Assembly (NCBI GenBank): GCA_039602395.1
Contig: JBCNJP010000018.1
Coordinates: 2,232,001 to 2,296,000 of the forward strand
From: Deinandra increscens subsp. villosa
Lineage: Eukaryota > Streptophyta > Magnoliopsida > Asterales > Asteraceae
Length of the DNA: 64,000 nucleotides
Direction: 5' to 3'
Shown in pieces: positions 1-9,727 of this stretch; positions within the stretch are counted from its first letter, which is position 1, and each line of letters opens with the position of its first letter. A program made the translations under genes and the position numbers. The notes beneath the pieces were generated by a model, which was given only the letters and a program-made list of their open reading frames with translations, was not told where the DNA came from and ran no database searches.

Positions 1-348
1 GTAGCACCTATCGAGCAATATTCCGATCTTGACACTATGCCATTTGAAGAAGTGGTGGGGAGACTAAAAGCGTATGAGGATAGAATTCAAGGGGATGAAG
101 AGAAAGAAGATCAAGGAGCACTCTTAATGGCATGTGAAAGTAGTGGACGTGGGAAAGGCCGTGGAAAGAATTTTGAAAGAGGTGGAAAAAATTGTGGAAA
201 AGGAACGGGTTGAGGTGATAAAAGTGGGTTTCGATGCTACGATTGTGGAAAGTTTGGGCACTTTAGCTACGAGTGCACAAAGTGGAAAAATAACGACAAA
301 GACAACGAACTCAACTTGACCGGAGAGGAAGAACCGGCTTTGCTTTAA
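1..348 (+). pseudogene. Copia element A, C-terminal gag fragment
   Basis: Frame 1 is open from the window edge to TAA at 346-348, apart from one in-frame TGA at 211-213. It encodes the end of a Ty1/Copia gag of the UBN2 type: an acidic linker, a Gly/Arg/Lys-rich stretch and a CCHC zinc knuckle (235-276, CYDCGKFGHFSYEC) that would bind the RNA genome in the virus-like particle. The protein stops at a Glu-Glu-Pro-Ala-Leu-Leu end. In full-length relatives this is followed by protease, integrase, RT and RNase H; here it is followed within about 25 bases by a polypurine tract and an LTR. I infer a large internal deletion that removed pol. The 5' part lies outside the window. Confidence 0.8.
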
Positions 349-370
349 GGATGAAATGAGTCAAGATTAA

Positions 371-897
371 AGGGGTGAATGTTGAGTTAATCTTGACTTA
401 TTAGATTTATTATTTATTTTATTAGTTAGTATTTTAGTTTTATTAAGTGGTTTTATGCATGTGGTAAAATAAAGAAGAAATAGGTGAGGCTTTGACCGAA
501 TTATATGGCAGTGAACGTTGGGAGCAAGTTGGGTAGAAGAGTGGTCAAGTCATTTACCTATTCTTTAGGAGAAAGTGGTTTAGTTTAGTGGTGGTAGTCG
601 ATAGTACACGTTGCTTTTTGTAAGGCTATTTATAGCCTCCTATCTTGGTTAATAAAGTATTGCAGCTTTTCTTCCTTTCACAATTCACGTACACTTTGTT
701 TCCATATTTCCAAATTGTAAACGAAATTCTAAGAGCAAGAAGAGTTTGATTGTTCGTGAGTTTTCTCAGATTAAGGGCCTGATCCAACAGAATCGGCGTG
801 AAATGAAAGCTCATTCTGATTGAAATCCTGTGTGAATTGTCTTTAGCGTAGTTTTGAAGCCAGTTATTCAATAATTCCTTGAAATTTTAAAAACACA
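371..897 (+). mobile_element. Polypurine tract and 3' LTR of Copia element A
   Basis: A purine-rich tract at 371-379 (AGGGGTGAA) is followed directly by TGTTGAG at 380, the usual start of a Copia LTR. A TATA-like CTATTTATAG near 625 and an AATAAAG near 649 fit the U3/R promoter and polyadenylation signal. The right end is uncertain; I place it near 897 at a run of CACA, without a confirmed target duplication. Confidence 0.55.
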
Positions 898-1587
898 CAC
901 TAGCGTGTGTTCTTAGTGTTCCCAATGGAAGGATTAAAGATGGGAAGCCAGCCAAATATGTCTAAAGAGGCAAGGGTATAATGCTTATTTTTTTAAATTT
1001 GATGGAGTTTTTTTTAATGGACATTCAACCTAGGGACCATAAGTGATACAAATATGCCAATCTTAAGACCATAGCCGTAAATTTTAAAGTTCAGGGAGGA
1101 TAAATGAAATTCGTCCAAACCACAAGGACCATTGACATGATATACTCTAGTATACATATATTACTTTTATTAGTTTTTGTTATATATGTTTTTTTTTTAT
1201 ACGCTAGTGTGGTTTCCGTCAGCGCGTTGCGGAGGGAAACTACCGTGTCTAAACTTGGGTTTAAAATATCTAACAATAAACAATAATATGATCACATTAC
1301 TATCTTATCAATTTGACAACTTGATTTACATGTGGTTATTGCGTAATTTAGGTACAACATGTTATGCGTGTTTATTTGTATGTTTGCAGTTTGTGTTGTC
1401 GGTACCCACGTTTTCCTTCTTTGTATAGTCATTTTGTTTGACTTATTTTACTTTTTTGTTTCTCGGTTCCATTGCTTCCTCTTTCGCTTTAATCGCCTGT
1501 GTGTTCGTCTTTTGCTTTGTTGGTTCTCTGATAGATACGATTTTTTACTTAATTTTAGTTGCATTTTGTTTCTTTAGTTTATGTTCT
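898..1587. other. Intergenic stretch, no gene seen
   Basis: AT-rich DNA with no credible coding region. It includes a GCGCGTTGCGG core at 1222-1232 that also occurs at 9712 and 12121. The phrase TAACAATAAACAATAAT at about 1270 recurs at about 1588, just before the LINE fragment, so this flank is locally duplicated. Confidence 0.4.
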
Positions 1588-1603
1588 CTAACAATAAACA
1601 ATA

Positions 1604-1966
1604 ATGTGTGGTGAGTTAGAGGAGTCGTCGGATCATCTTTTTGCGGGGTGTTCGTTCTCGAACTACATTTGGACGGTAGTTAATCAATGGGTTAAAGTCC
1701 CTCCGTGGTTCTTCTTCTCGGCGAAAGATATTTTTGAAGACTTTAAAGAGTTTCGGGTTAGCAGCAGAAAAGAAAAGGCGGTCTCGGTGGTGATACTTTC
1801 GAGTGTTTGGTGTTTATGGAAATAGAGAAATAAAGTCGTTTTTGAAGGATCGGAACCTTCAACAAGTGCGGTCATTAGAGATATCAAAACTTGGAGTTTC
1901 TTGTTTAAAAATCGTTGTAAGGAGGCTACTCTAAAATGGTTTGAGTGGAGTTCTTTCAATTTGTAA
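1604..1966 (+). pseudogene. LINE reverse-transcriptase zinc-binding domain (zf-RVT) fragment
   Basis: The reading frame matches the C-terminal end of plant L1-type ORF2: a CGELEESSDHLFAGC zinc-binding motif, a conserved IWTVVNQW segment, and a distal SVWCLWK..RNKVVFEG block typical of the zf-RVT family. An in-frame TAG at 1823-1825 separates the last two motifs, and the frame ends at TAA 1964-1966. The endonuclease and RT domains are absent, so this is a 5'-truncated, dead copy. Its 3' untranslated region and poly(A) follow directly. Confidence 0.8.
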
Positions 1967-2038
1967 GTTTCTGTCTTTTCCATGTAATGTTTTTGCCCCT
2001 GTAGCTTCTTGCTATGGTTGCGCTGTTCAAAAAAAAAA
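1604..2038 (+). mobile_element. 5'-truncated LINE (L1-like) insertion with poly(A) tail
   Basis: The ORF2 tail is followed by a short 3' UTR and an A-run at about 2029-2039. A 14-base near-repeat (AGTTTATGTTCTCT at 1576-1589, AGTTTATATTCTCT at 2039-2052) may be the target-site duplication, but about 14 unexplained bases sit between the first copy and the LINE. Because the flanks also share other local repeats (about 1507-1580 with 2063-2125), the duplication could instead predate the insertion. Confidence 0.65.
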
Positions 2039-2157
2039 AGTTTATATTCTCTGATAGATACGTCTTTCGCTTTGTTGGTTCTCTGATATATAGATACGTA
2101 TTTATTTGTTTCTTTAGTTTATGACCTTGAAATTAAGGTGCTCACGGAAAAAATTAT

Positions 2158-2312
2158 AATTATGAATTATTTTGAAAAACATGCAACCGATTTCCAATCT
2201 ATTAGTTAATAATTATGAATTATTTCGAAAAACATGCAACCGATTTTCTATCTGTTTAATTAATAATTATGAATTATTATGAAAAACATGCAACCGATTT
2301 TCTATCTGTTCA
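2158..2312. repeat. Three tandem copies of a ~53 bp unit upstream of the DUF241 gene
   Basis: Copies start at 2158, 2211 and 2265 and share AATTATGAATTATT followed by GAAAAACATGCAACCGATT and a TCTATCTGTT-type end. They lie about 150-300 bases upstream of the start codon at 2464, within the likely promoter. Confidence 0.9.
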
Positions 2313-2365
2313 CCGGTGGTTGGTGGCTGCCACATGCAACCACCTTTAATAACAAGTTTTCCACG

Positions 2366-2378
2366 TTATATAAATAAA
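2366..2378 (+). promoter_or_regulatory. Candidate TATA box of the DUF241 gene
   Basis: TTATATAAATAAA is a good match to the plant TATA box. It lies about 90 bases before the ATG, leaving a 50-60 base leader. A second AT-rich run (CATATATATATATATAC, about 2400) is closer to the ATG but is low-complexity. Confidence 0.5.
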
Positions 2379-2463
2379 TTAAATACTCACCATTGGTTTT
2401 CATATATATATATATACTTGCATCACAAAAACAAATCTAAAATAAAAACAATCTAGTAAACCA

Positions 2464-3381
2464 ATGATGACACCAAAAATGGTAGCACATTTCCGGCGGT
2501 CCGTCTCTTTCTCCAACACCGCATCACCACCACCGCCACCCTCATCTAATTCTACCACAAAAGCACCCGGAAGAAGGATTCATTTTAGATCCACTAGTCT
2601 CCCCACAAGATCCCACCCCATACTTTTTCAACTCAAATACCACCTCAACCAACTCAAATCTCATTGGGCCTCCGAAATCTTACCCGATTCACTCCACGTG
2701 GATCGGGTTTCAGAGGCCCTGATGCGTTTACGAATAATCTTGGAGTCTCTTGACGATCTCTTGGATTTAGCACCGTCAAGAGACTCCTTGCGTCGCCACC
2801 CTGATTGGGTGGAGAAGGTTCTAGAAGACTTCCTGGTGATGGTGGACGTCTATGGAACCTTCCAGATGCAAATCGTGACGCTGAAACAATGCATCATCAC
2901 GGCACAACTTGCAACAAAGAGAAAAGACATGTTGAAAAAGGTTGCGTGTTTAAAGGGTTTAAAGAAATCGGGGGGAGAAATCTCTAAGCTCATGCCGTTT
3001 CTCCAAGCAATTCGTTTACATCCAAATGATCTAACCGGGTCGTGTGATCAGAATGGTGATCTTGAACTTGTTGGGGTGATAAAAGAGGTAAGCGAAGTTA
3101 TTGTTATGATTTCAGAAGCAGTTTTTAGTGGGATTTACGGGTCGTTTGAGAGTCGAAAAACTTCATGGGTGATGGGATTGAAGAAATCAAAGAGGGAAAA
3201 GGGGATTAAAGAGCTTGAGAATGGGATTTTGAGTTTGGGAAATTATGGAGATGCAGATTTGAACAAGAAAATGATGGAAGATATGGAAGAATGTATTGAT
3301 GGAATTGAGAGTGGAAGTGAGAGAGTGTTTAGGAGTTTGATAAACACTAGGGTTTCACTACTCAATGTACTTACACAATAG
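2464..3381 (+). CDS. DUF241 (BPS1-like) domain protein, single exon
   Basis: A 305-residue uninterrupted frame. After a Ser/Pro-rich N-terminus it has the DUF241 signature: a basic FRSTSLPTRSHP motif (residues about 41-52), an alpha-helical stretch with repeated Leu and His/Trp, a SLDDLLDLAPSRDSLRR block (about 94-110), then long amphipathic helices to the end. DUF241 proteins are plant-specific, usually intronless and about 280-320 residues long; some relatives (BYPASS1/BPS1-like) affect root-to-shoot signalling, but most have no defined role. No signal peptide or membrane span is evident. Two in-frame ATGs (2464 and 2467) open the gene; the first is used here. The candidate TATA box and three 53 bp repeats lie upstream. 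This is the only intact host gene in the left 53 kb. The family call is firm; a specific function is not. Confidence 0.85.
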   Translation: MMTPKMVAHFRRSVSFSNTASPPPPPSSNSTTKAPGRRIHFRSTSLPTRSHPILFQLKYHLNQLKSHWASEILPDSLHVDRVSEALMRLRIILESLDDLLDLAPSRDSLRRHPDWVEKVLEDFLVMVDVYGTFQMQIVTLKQCIITAQLATKRKDMLKKVACLKGLKKSGGEISKLMPFLQAIRLHPNDLTGSCDQNGDLELVGVIKEVSEVIVMISEAVFSGIYGSFESRKTSWVMGLKKSKREKGIKELENGILSLGNYGDADLNKKMMEDMEECIDGIESGSERVFRSLINTRVSLLNVLTQ

Positions 3382-3493
3382 CGTATGGTACAACTTGAAG
3401 ACTACTTTGTCATGAATCTTGATTTTTTCTTTTTTTCAAAACGAATTAATAATATTCTTTTATTTTAACATACGCCAAAGAAATTGGGTCTAA

Positions 3494-4144
3494 GGGGAGG
3501 GGGTATGGTTGCTACAAGGCTTCAAGAAGCCATGCCCACCAACCAATAGGAGTATGTCAACTCAAATTGCAAGATTTTGAAGCCATTTGAAGCCACACCA
3601 CATGGTATGGTTGTGGTGTGGCTTCTTGAAGCCATGCGATTTTTTTATTTTTAAATAAAACACTTTTAATAAATAATCAATAATAATAAAAGTAAACAAT
3701 ATTCATTAAAATAAAAATAAAATTACAACTTAAACAACATTCATTAAAAAATAAAAAAAATACAACTTTTATTAAAAAAAAATACAAATCTAGGACTGAG
3801 GATTTGCGTTCACCTCCTCCTCGGTTAAAAACACTTCCATTTTATAAATTTTTTGGTAAAGAGTTTTGGAGATGAAATGGGAGTATGATGTGTGTTTTAT
3901 AAAATGTTTGGTTGTGTATATATAGTGAAATTAGAAAACAAAAAAAAAAAGGCAAAGAGCCGTTGGGCTCTCAACGGTAAAAAAACGGCTCAATTTGCCC
4001 GGCTCAAGCAGGCTTGGAGGAACCGCCCAGCACCAAAATTGCGGAGCCGTGGAGAAGAACCGGATCACCCGGTATGGTTTCCAGCGTGTGCCGTCCGGCA
4101 CCCTCGGAACCGCGAGGCGGTACCCGGCCTCATACCGTCCCCCC
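3494..4144. mobile_element. PIF/Harbinger-type MITE or non-autonomous element
   Basis: The left end GGGGAGGGGGTATGG and the right end CATACCGTCCCCCC form imperfect terminal inverted repeats, flanked on both sides by TAA (3491-3493 and 4145-4147). A 3-bp TWA target duplication is diagnostic for PIF/Harbinger. The 651-bp interior has nested inverted repeats (the GGCTTC..GAAGCC family near 3520-3635) and AT-rich filler, but no transposase. Confidence 0.8.
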
Positions 4145-4208
4145 TAAAGAAGAAATATCGAGTTGTTTGATTAATGCACGCATATTGGGTACATTTACTT
4201 GTTTATAA

Positions 4209-4433
4209 ATTTTTTTCAGGACAAATTTGGATAATTGACCGAGCATTACCTACCCACGCACTCATCTTTCGTATCAGAAGGAAAATCACCATAAATGAGA
4301 AATTCTTTAGTCTAACTTGGACCCCCACTTAATTTTTTGACACAGGTAAGCCTTGAACCAATGACCTTTCACTTTTAATCTTTGTGTACCTCACCTTAGC
4401 TAATTAAGCTAAGGATCATTGGTTTTACTTGTT
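4209..4433 (-). mobile_element. tRNA-derived SINE
   Basis: A 225-bp segment is flanked by a 15-bp direct repeat, TTTACTTGTTTATAA, at 4194-4208 and 4434-4448. On the minus strand it starts with a pol III A-box-like TTAGCTTAATTAGC and a B-box-like GGTTCAAGGC about 45 bases further on, and ends in an A-run just before the duplication. Long target duplication, internal promoter and A-tail together define a SINE; the family name cannot be given from sequence alone. Confidence 0.75.
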
Positions 4434-4448
4434 TATAATTACATATCA

Positions 4449-4976
4449 ATATTTTGCAATGATATAAGTGGTTTTATTTGAGAATAAAATGGTAAAAAAA
4501 AAAAAGGGTAATACAAGACAAAATCAATAATTTACTATAAAAAAAATTTAAGACAGGAAACAAAATACAAAAACATGTTTTAATATTAATTAATTCAATT
4601 ATTCTTAAGAGGACATCTCGACGTTCCTCAATCAAATAGTAAAAGTTTAACTCCTATAATATACATGTTTCATGATTCGGTTGTGAACATATAATATATT
4701 AATTTATTTCGCTACCTTCTCAAAATAAAGAAAGAAAATTAATGTAATTCATATCTAGAAAACAATGATAGAATTAAAGGAATAACTTAATGATAAATAG
4801 ATCCTTCAAAATATAGACATAGTTCACTTGATGTTTGACATTTGTTTATACATTTTATACAAATAAAGTTAATAACGGGATGTGTGGTTGCAACACGATG
4901 TAAGGGTCATCAAAGATAGATATTTAAGTTGGCAGTTTGGTGATAAAGTTAAACTTTAAATTGTGAGTTTAAAAAA
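4449..4976. other. AT-rich intergenic DNA, no gene seen
   Basis: No coding region, RNA gene or clear repeat boundary was recognised here. Confidence 0.5.
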
Positions 4977-5697
4977 GGGAAAATGTCATAAAAACATAAC
5001 CAACTTTCAATTTTGTTCTAATTACGTCACTCAAACTTTTTTTTGTTTCAATCAGGTAACTTAACTTTAAAATATGTTCTAATCCTAGATAAATGACCTG
5101 ATTAGCAGGTAACCTAATCAATATTTTTTATATAAACTGAATTTTTTATAAAAAAAGGAATTTTTTTATAAAAAACAAGTTTTTTAAAATTGATTTTTTA
5201 ATAAAAACGATTTTTTTATAAAAATTCAAATTTTATAAAAAAAACGTTTTGGGTGTAAAAAATTCGTTTTTTAAAAAAGTTGAAATTTTTTAAAAAAACG
5301 TTTTGGGTGTATAGAATTTTATAAAAAACGTTTTTATATAAAATTCGAAATTATATAAAATTTTATAAAAAAACGTTTTTTATAAAATTCGAAATTTTAT
5401 AAAAAAACGTTTTGGGTGTATAAAATTCAAAATTTTAAAAAATAACGTTTTTTTTATAAAATTTCGAATTTTTATACAAAAATTCATTTTTATTAAAAAT
5501 TCGATTTTAAAAAATTTGTTTTTTATAAAAAAATCAGTTTTTATAAAAAAATTTGATTAGTTTACCTGCTAATCAGGTCATTTATCTAGGATTATAATAT
5601 ATTTATAGTTAAGTTACCTGATTGGAACAAAAAAAAAGTTAGACTGACCTAATTGGAACAAAATTAAAAGTTGGTTATATTTCTACAAAGTTACCCC
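4977..5697. mobile_element. MITE with ~140-160 bp terminal inverted repeats
   Basis: The left arm (4977 to about 5135) and right arm (about 5555 to 5697) are reverse complements over most of their length, sharing for example CTAGATAAATGACCTGATTA and AAGTTACCTGATTGGAACAA-type segments. The centre is AT-rich, with several copies of an ACGTTTTGGGTGTA-containing unit. Transcripts would fold into a long hairpin. No matching target duplication was found, so the superfamily is open; the arm style suggests Mutator-like. Confidence 0.7.
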
Positions 5698-5824
5698 GTG
5701 AAATACAAACTTTGTAATTCTAGAAATAGGTAGATATAGGTTGCCGTTAAAAAAAGGTAGATATAGGTGATGTGCTTGCATTTAGGAACAACTTTATTTT
5801 TATTAATTTTTCCTATGTAGTTAG

Positions 5825-6666
5825 TGTTGGAATTTATGCGTAAAACGATTATGACAATCGTTGCACAAACAGAAGTATTATATAAAAATATAAAATAAAT
5901 TGACGATCTAACCGAACCAAAGACGCAGTGAACCGGATGACGAACGGAAGGCTGGAACGATCCCTGAAAGTAGAAGACAAGAAAACGAAGGAACCGGGCT
6001 TGTGTTAGACACAATTCCCTTAAACAGATTCGCCGTCTGTTCCCAGGGTACACTGGTTCGAAGCAGCGTGTACTGCCAGACTAGATGATCTGCCTGAAAC
6101 GAGATCGGAATGCAGCAGCAAAAATGAGATCGATGATAAGAAAACAGCAGCAACAATGCGTGTTTCTTACTGATTTGTGTGTGTTAGTTCTCTTCGAATC
6201 TGATCAAGAACGTGTATATATAATACATGTATATTAATGTGAATTATGATCATTAAACGGTTTAATGATCTTCATCAATGATCAGTTTTGGAATGCAAAG
6301 AGGTTTTGCAGTTTGGAAGCCAAAAAGTCCCTTCTAGAATTTGCTCAAAACAATCCGGTAATGAGCAAAACCCGACTCGTACGAACCCTGTGTTTCGGAG
6401 CTGCATTCGTGTCCGCAGGTCGCGCGGGCACGAGTTCAGAATTTCGACTCAAATAGCCAAGATTCGCAACCCCCCCCCCCCCTGCGCGAGGGTATAAGCC
6501 AGAGTAAAACATGACATAAGATATATCAAAGGCTTTGGAGGTTATCCTTATAAACTAGAAGAACTTTTGTTCCCCATCCAATGTGGGATAGGATACACCA
6601 CATTCCTAAACTTGAACCAAAATTTCTTTGAGATTAACATCTCATTCACACACACTTTTTCCAACA
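5825..6666 (-). repeat. 3' LTR of Copia element B (842 bp)
   Basis: It shares both termini with the LTR at 15705-16370. It carries about 176 extra bases near 6315-6505, including a C-run (about 6471-6482) and GC-rich sequence, which are absent from the other copy. The adjoining polypurine tract places it at the 3' end of the minus-strand element. Confidence 0.88.
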
Positions 6667-7305
6667 ATCCCCCACATGAATGGAGGTTGATCTCAAAGCA
6701 ACTTAATCCCGATCGAATTTCAACAGTTGAATCTTGCATACGATAGGTAGGTGTTACCCTTTGAACCTTCGCTCATGAAACACACTTAGTCTACTAGCTC
6801 TGAGTAGGCGGTGATGCCTTTGAACTCGTCTGCCGTTTGTGTAGGCGACAATATGCTTCACACAAGACTCTCCTTGACAATATCAAGTCCTCATAGTTAT
6901 GTTCGTTATGGTCATGAACATTAGCCTGGTTCTGCGAGAGCTCTTAGGTATTGTGCCCCCACTCAATACCCTTCGAAGCGACCCCACTTCTCTCTCACAT
7001 AGGTGATTCACCACGCGTGGCTGCCTCAGCTGAATCATTAAAAGCCATAGGCTTAACCTCGTACTTGTCACTTTTAGGAATGGACTAGGAGATGTATTGA
7101 TTCCAATTATACATCCACTTCTTAAAGTGCGTGGAGTTATCAATTCTTCCCCCCACAGTGACCTCACTAGTTCATACAATTAGGTTGTCCTATTGAACTC
7201 AGATCTTGGGATCTCCAGTCAACTGAGTTAGGTTTTCCTTCATATGAACTTTAATCTTTCAAGGGCTTCAATCCCATTCCCATGGACGACGTCCGGACTA
7301 ACTCT

Positions 7306-7921
7306 CTACTTAGGCCTTTTTGTCAGCGGATCCGCAATATTATCCTTTGACTTCACATAGTCAACAGTGATAATTTCAGTAGAGATTAGTTGTCGTACCG
7401 TATTATGTCTACGTCTTATATGTCTATTCTTACCATTATACATTGTGCTATGAGCTCTGCCAATTGCCGATTGGCTATCACAATGTCTACATATGGCCGT
7501 TGCCGGCTTAGGCCATCTTGGTATATCCTCAATAGACGTAGCCATTCTGCCTCTTCACCAGCTTTATCTAAAGTGATGAATTATGCTTCCATCGTGGATC
7601 TACAATAACTTTTTGCTTTGAAAATTTCCACGATATGGTTGCACTTCCAAGTGTGAATACATATTCACTCGTTGCTCTGGAATCATTCGTATCAAGTATC
7701 GTATCAGATATCGTATCAGATATCGTATCAGATATCCAACTTGGATCACAATGTCCTTGAATCACTGTTGGATATCTGTTATAGTGCAACCCGTGTTCCT
7801 TTGTGTACCTTAGGTACTTAAGTAACCTAATCACACAACTCCAATGAGTTGAACTTGGATTACTCGTGTGTCTACTTAGCTTGCTTACAGCGTATACTAA
7901 GTCTGGTCTAGTACAACTCAT
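7306..7921 (-). pseudogene. Copia B RNase H and end-of-RT remnant
   Basis: Minus-strand frames contain the Copia RT/RNase H junction (CTRPDLVYAVSKLSRH), the H..W..RLLKYLRYTKEHGLHY block, an RNase H SATISWKFSKQKV block, and then in another frame the distal CDSQSAIGRAHS and KDNIADPLTK motifs. At least one frameshift separates the two halves, and a 12-base unit (ATCGTATCAGAT, about 7698-7735) is expanded in tandem, inserting Ser-Asp-Thr-Ile repeats. RNase H would remove the RNA strand during reverse transcription; this copy cannot. Confidence 0.82.
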
Positions 7922-7999
7922 CAGATATATCAGACTGCCGATAACTCTTGATTACTCCAAACAGGCTCTCCTCTATTCTTAGCTAGATACTGACGCGTG

Positions 8000-8245
8000 T
8001 CAGTTTGTAGTTCTAGCCACATTAGAGTCATTGCAAAAACCTTTTGCAAAAGCTATTTGCCATTCCCATAACTTCTCAAGAATTTTAGTCCACATAGTGG
8101 GTTTGACTTTAAACAAGTCCACTTTCAGTTCATGTGTTTTTTGAATTTCCAAAACCACATTTGTCATTCCCATGTCTTTCATGTCAAATCTTGCATCCAA
8201 GACGTCCTGACATTACTTACATCAATGAGCATATCATCTGCCTGG
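8000..8245 (-). pseudogene. Copia B reverse transcriptase scrap
   Basis: On the minus strand the FDMKDMG motif, which follows the catalytic region in Copia RTs, is preceded in another frame by a DDML remnant of the YVDDML active site near 8240. The intervening residues are scrambled and there are stops. It lies in order upstream of the RNase H remnant on the same strand. The rest of RT and all of integrase are not recognisable. Confidence 0.6.
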
Positions 8246-8856
8246 GAGCTAGCGGATCTTTCCCTGGGATGCCAACCACTCAGTTATCATATTTTAGATG
8301 GTTCCCACAATTCATCAAACCAACCAAGATAATTTGCAGCCAAGATTTACAATCTTGATCTTGCAATAAGTACCCTTTGTGACCACATTATAGTCTTTCC
8401 AAGGTGAACACATCCTTATGACTATTATGTACTCCACTTAGTCATATGATTTCAATCCTTATTGCCAAACATATATATCAAATGCAAGCCACCCCCACAT
8501 TTAAGTGTCATTGGATGACATCCAAATAGGGTGATGAAAGGTTCTCCCTTTCTCTATGGTTATGCCATTTCAACCATCACACTAGTTGTTCCTCAAATGG
8601 TCTCACTCCCCCCCACATTGCCTGCACTTTGATAAGCTTTATGTGACATCACTTATTATCACACTTTGAACAATAAATGTATCATTTCGGTCCATAACTT
8701 CAACTCATTATATATATTAGCTCACGTGTGCTTTAGAGTTGATGTAAGCAACACATGCTTTTCCCATAAGTATGTTCACACAAGCATCTCATACTTAGAA
8801 TAGTTCTAAGTTAACCTCTAGCATAATTCTAGAAATTGTGGAAGACCCACATGAGT

Positions 8857-8960
8857 CCGGAACCACCTTTCCGGAAGAACCTCACGATTCCGGAACAACT
8901 TATCCGAAGGACCACACAAGGCCGGAACAACCTGTTCGAAAGAACTAGAGGTTCGGAAGA
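8857..8960. repeat. Three-copy ~32 bp tandem repeat, CCGGAACAACCT-type
   Basis: Units start at 8857, 8890 and 8922, each beginning CCGGAAC and containing a second (T/C)CCGAAG-type half, with a partial fourth at 8954. They lie inside Copia element B. No function is evident. Confidence 0.75.
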
Positions 8961-9709
8961 AATCAAAATTGCTATAGGCGTCGAAAAACTAGGTAATATC
9001 AACTTTAATGATCTAGTCATTCAAGTTTTCCATAGTTTATATCATGTTCCTTACACCGAATGTAGACTTTCTTGAACTTTGTCTATACACAAATCCACTC
9101 TTGTGTTCATGTGTATCTTGAATGTTATAGTTGATTAATCTCAACAGAGCATCACAATCAACCAAGTGCTAGTCTAGCATGCTTTAGACTGCAATACATT
9201 AGCATATGAACAGAAGATGCATCGTTCTGATTCATCATAGCCTCAATCACAATATTCGTTTCCCACATTCACACATTCATTTAGACAAATTCGTGAGACT
9301 AGACCAATAACATTGTGTACGTCTCATATGTATGTTACAAAACCATACATAACCTATTATTCGGTTTTAGGATCATAACCTATTTGCCTTAGTATCCAAA
9401 ACACCAATGATACTCGAAGGCCTCATCATGAGCCTTAATTCGATTAAATTTGGTGAGTGCATTCATAACAATATGAATGAATCCAAAATACAATCAATAT
9501 TGTTTTGAGATATAGTCAACCAAGTTGACACTCAACAATCCAATACACAAGCGATGTATCATCCCTTGTTTTCTAGAACTATATGTTTTGGGATACTCTC
9601 CCAATATGAACATCACGTCCTCAAATAGTTCAACAACATACCTGTGGTAGGCGCATCTACTTGATCCTCATAATTCTATAAAGATTTATAATCTACAACG
9701 AGCAAAAGT

Positions 9710-9727
9710 CCCGCGCGTTGCGGCGGG
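9710..9727. repeat. 18-base GC-rich palindrome CCCGCGCGTTGCGGCGGG
   Basis: It is identical to 12119-12136 and sits in AT-rich surroundings. It resembles the hairpin before the 3' end of Helitrons (minus-strand reading), but no CTRR terminus follows at the expected distance. See findings. Confidence 0.5.

Noticed and set aside
626..871. Minus-strand frame in the left LTR
   Set aside because: Low-complexity and inside the Copia A LTR; no protein features.
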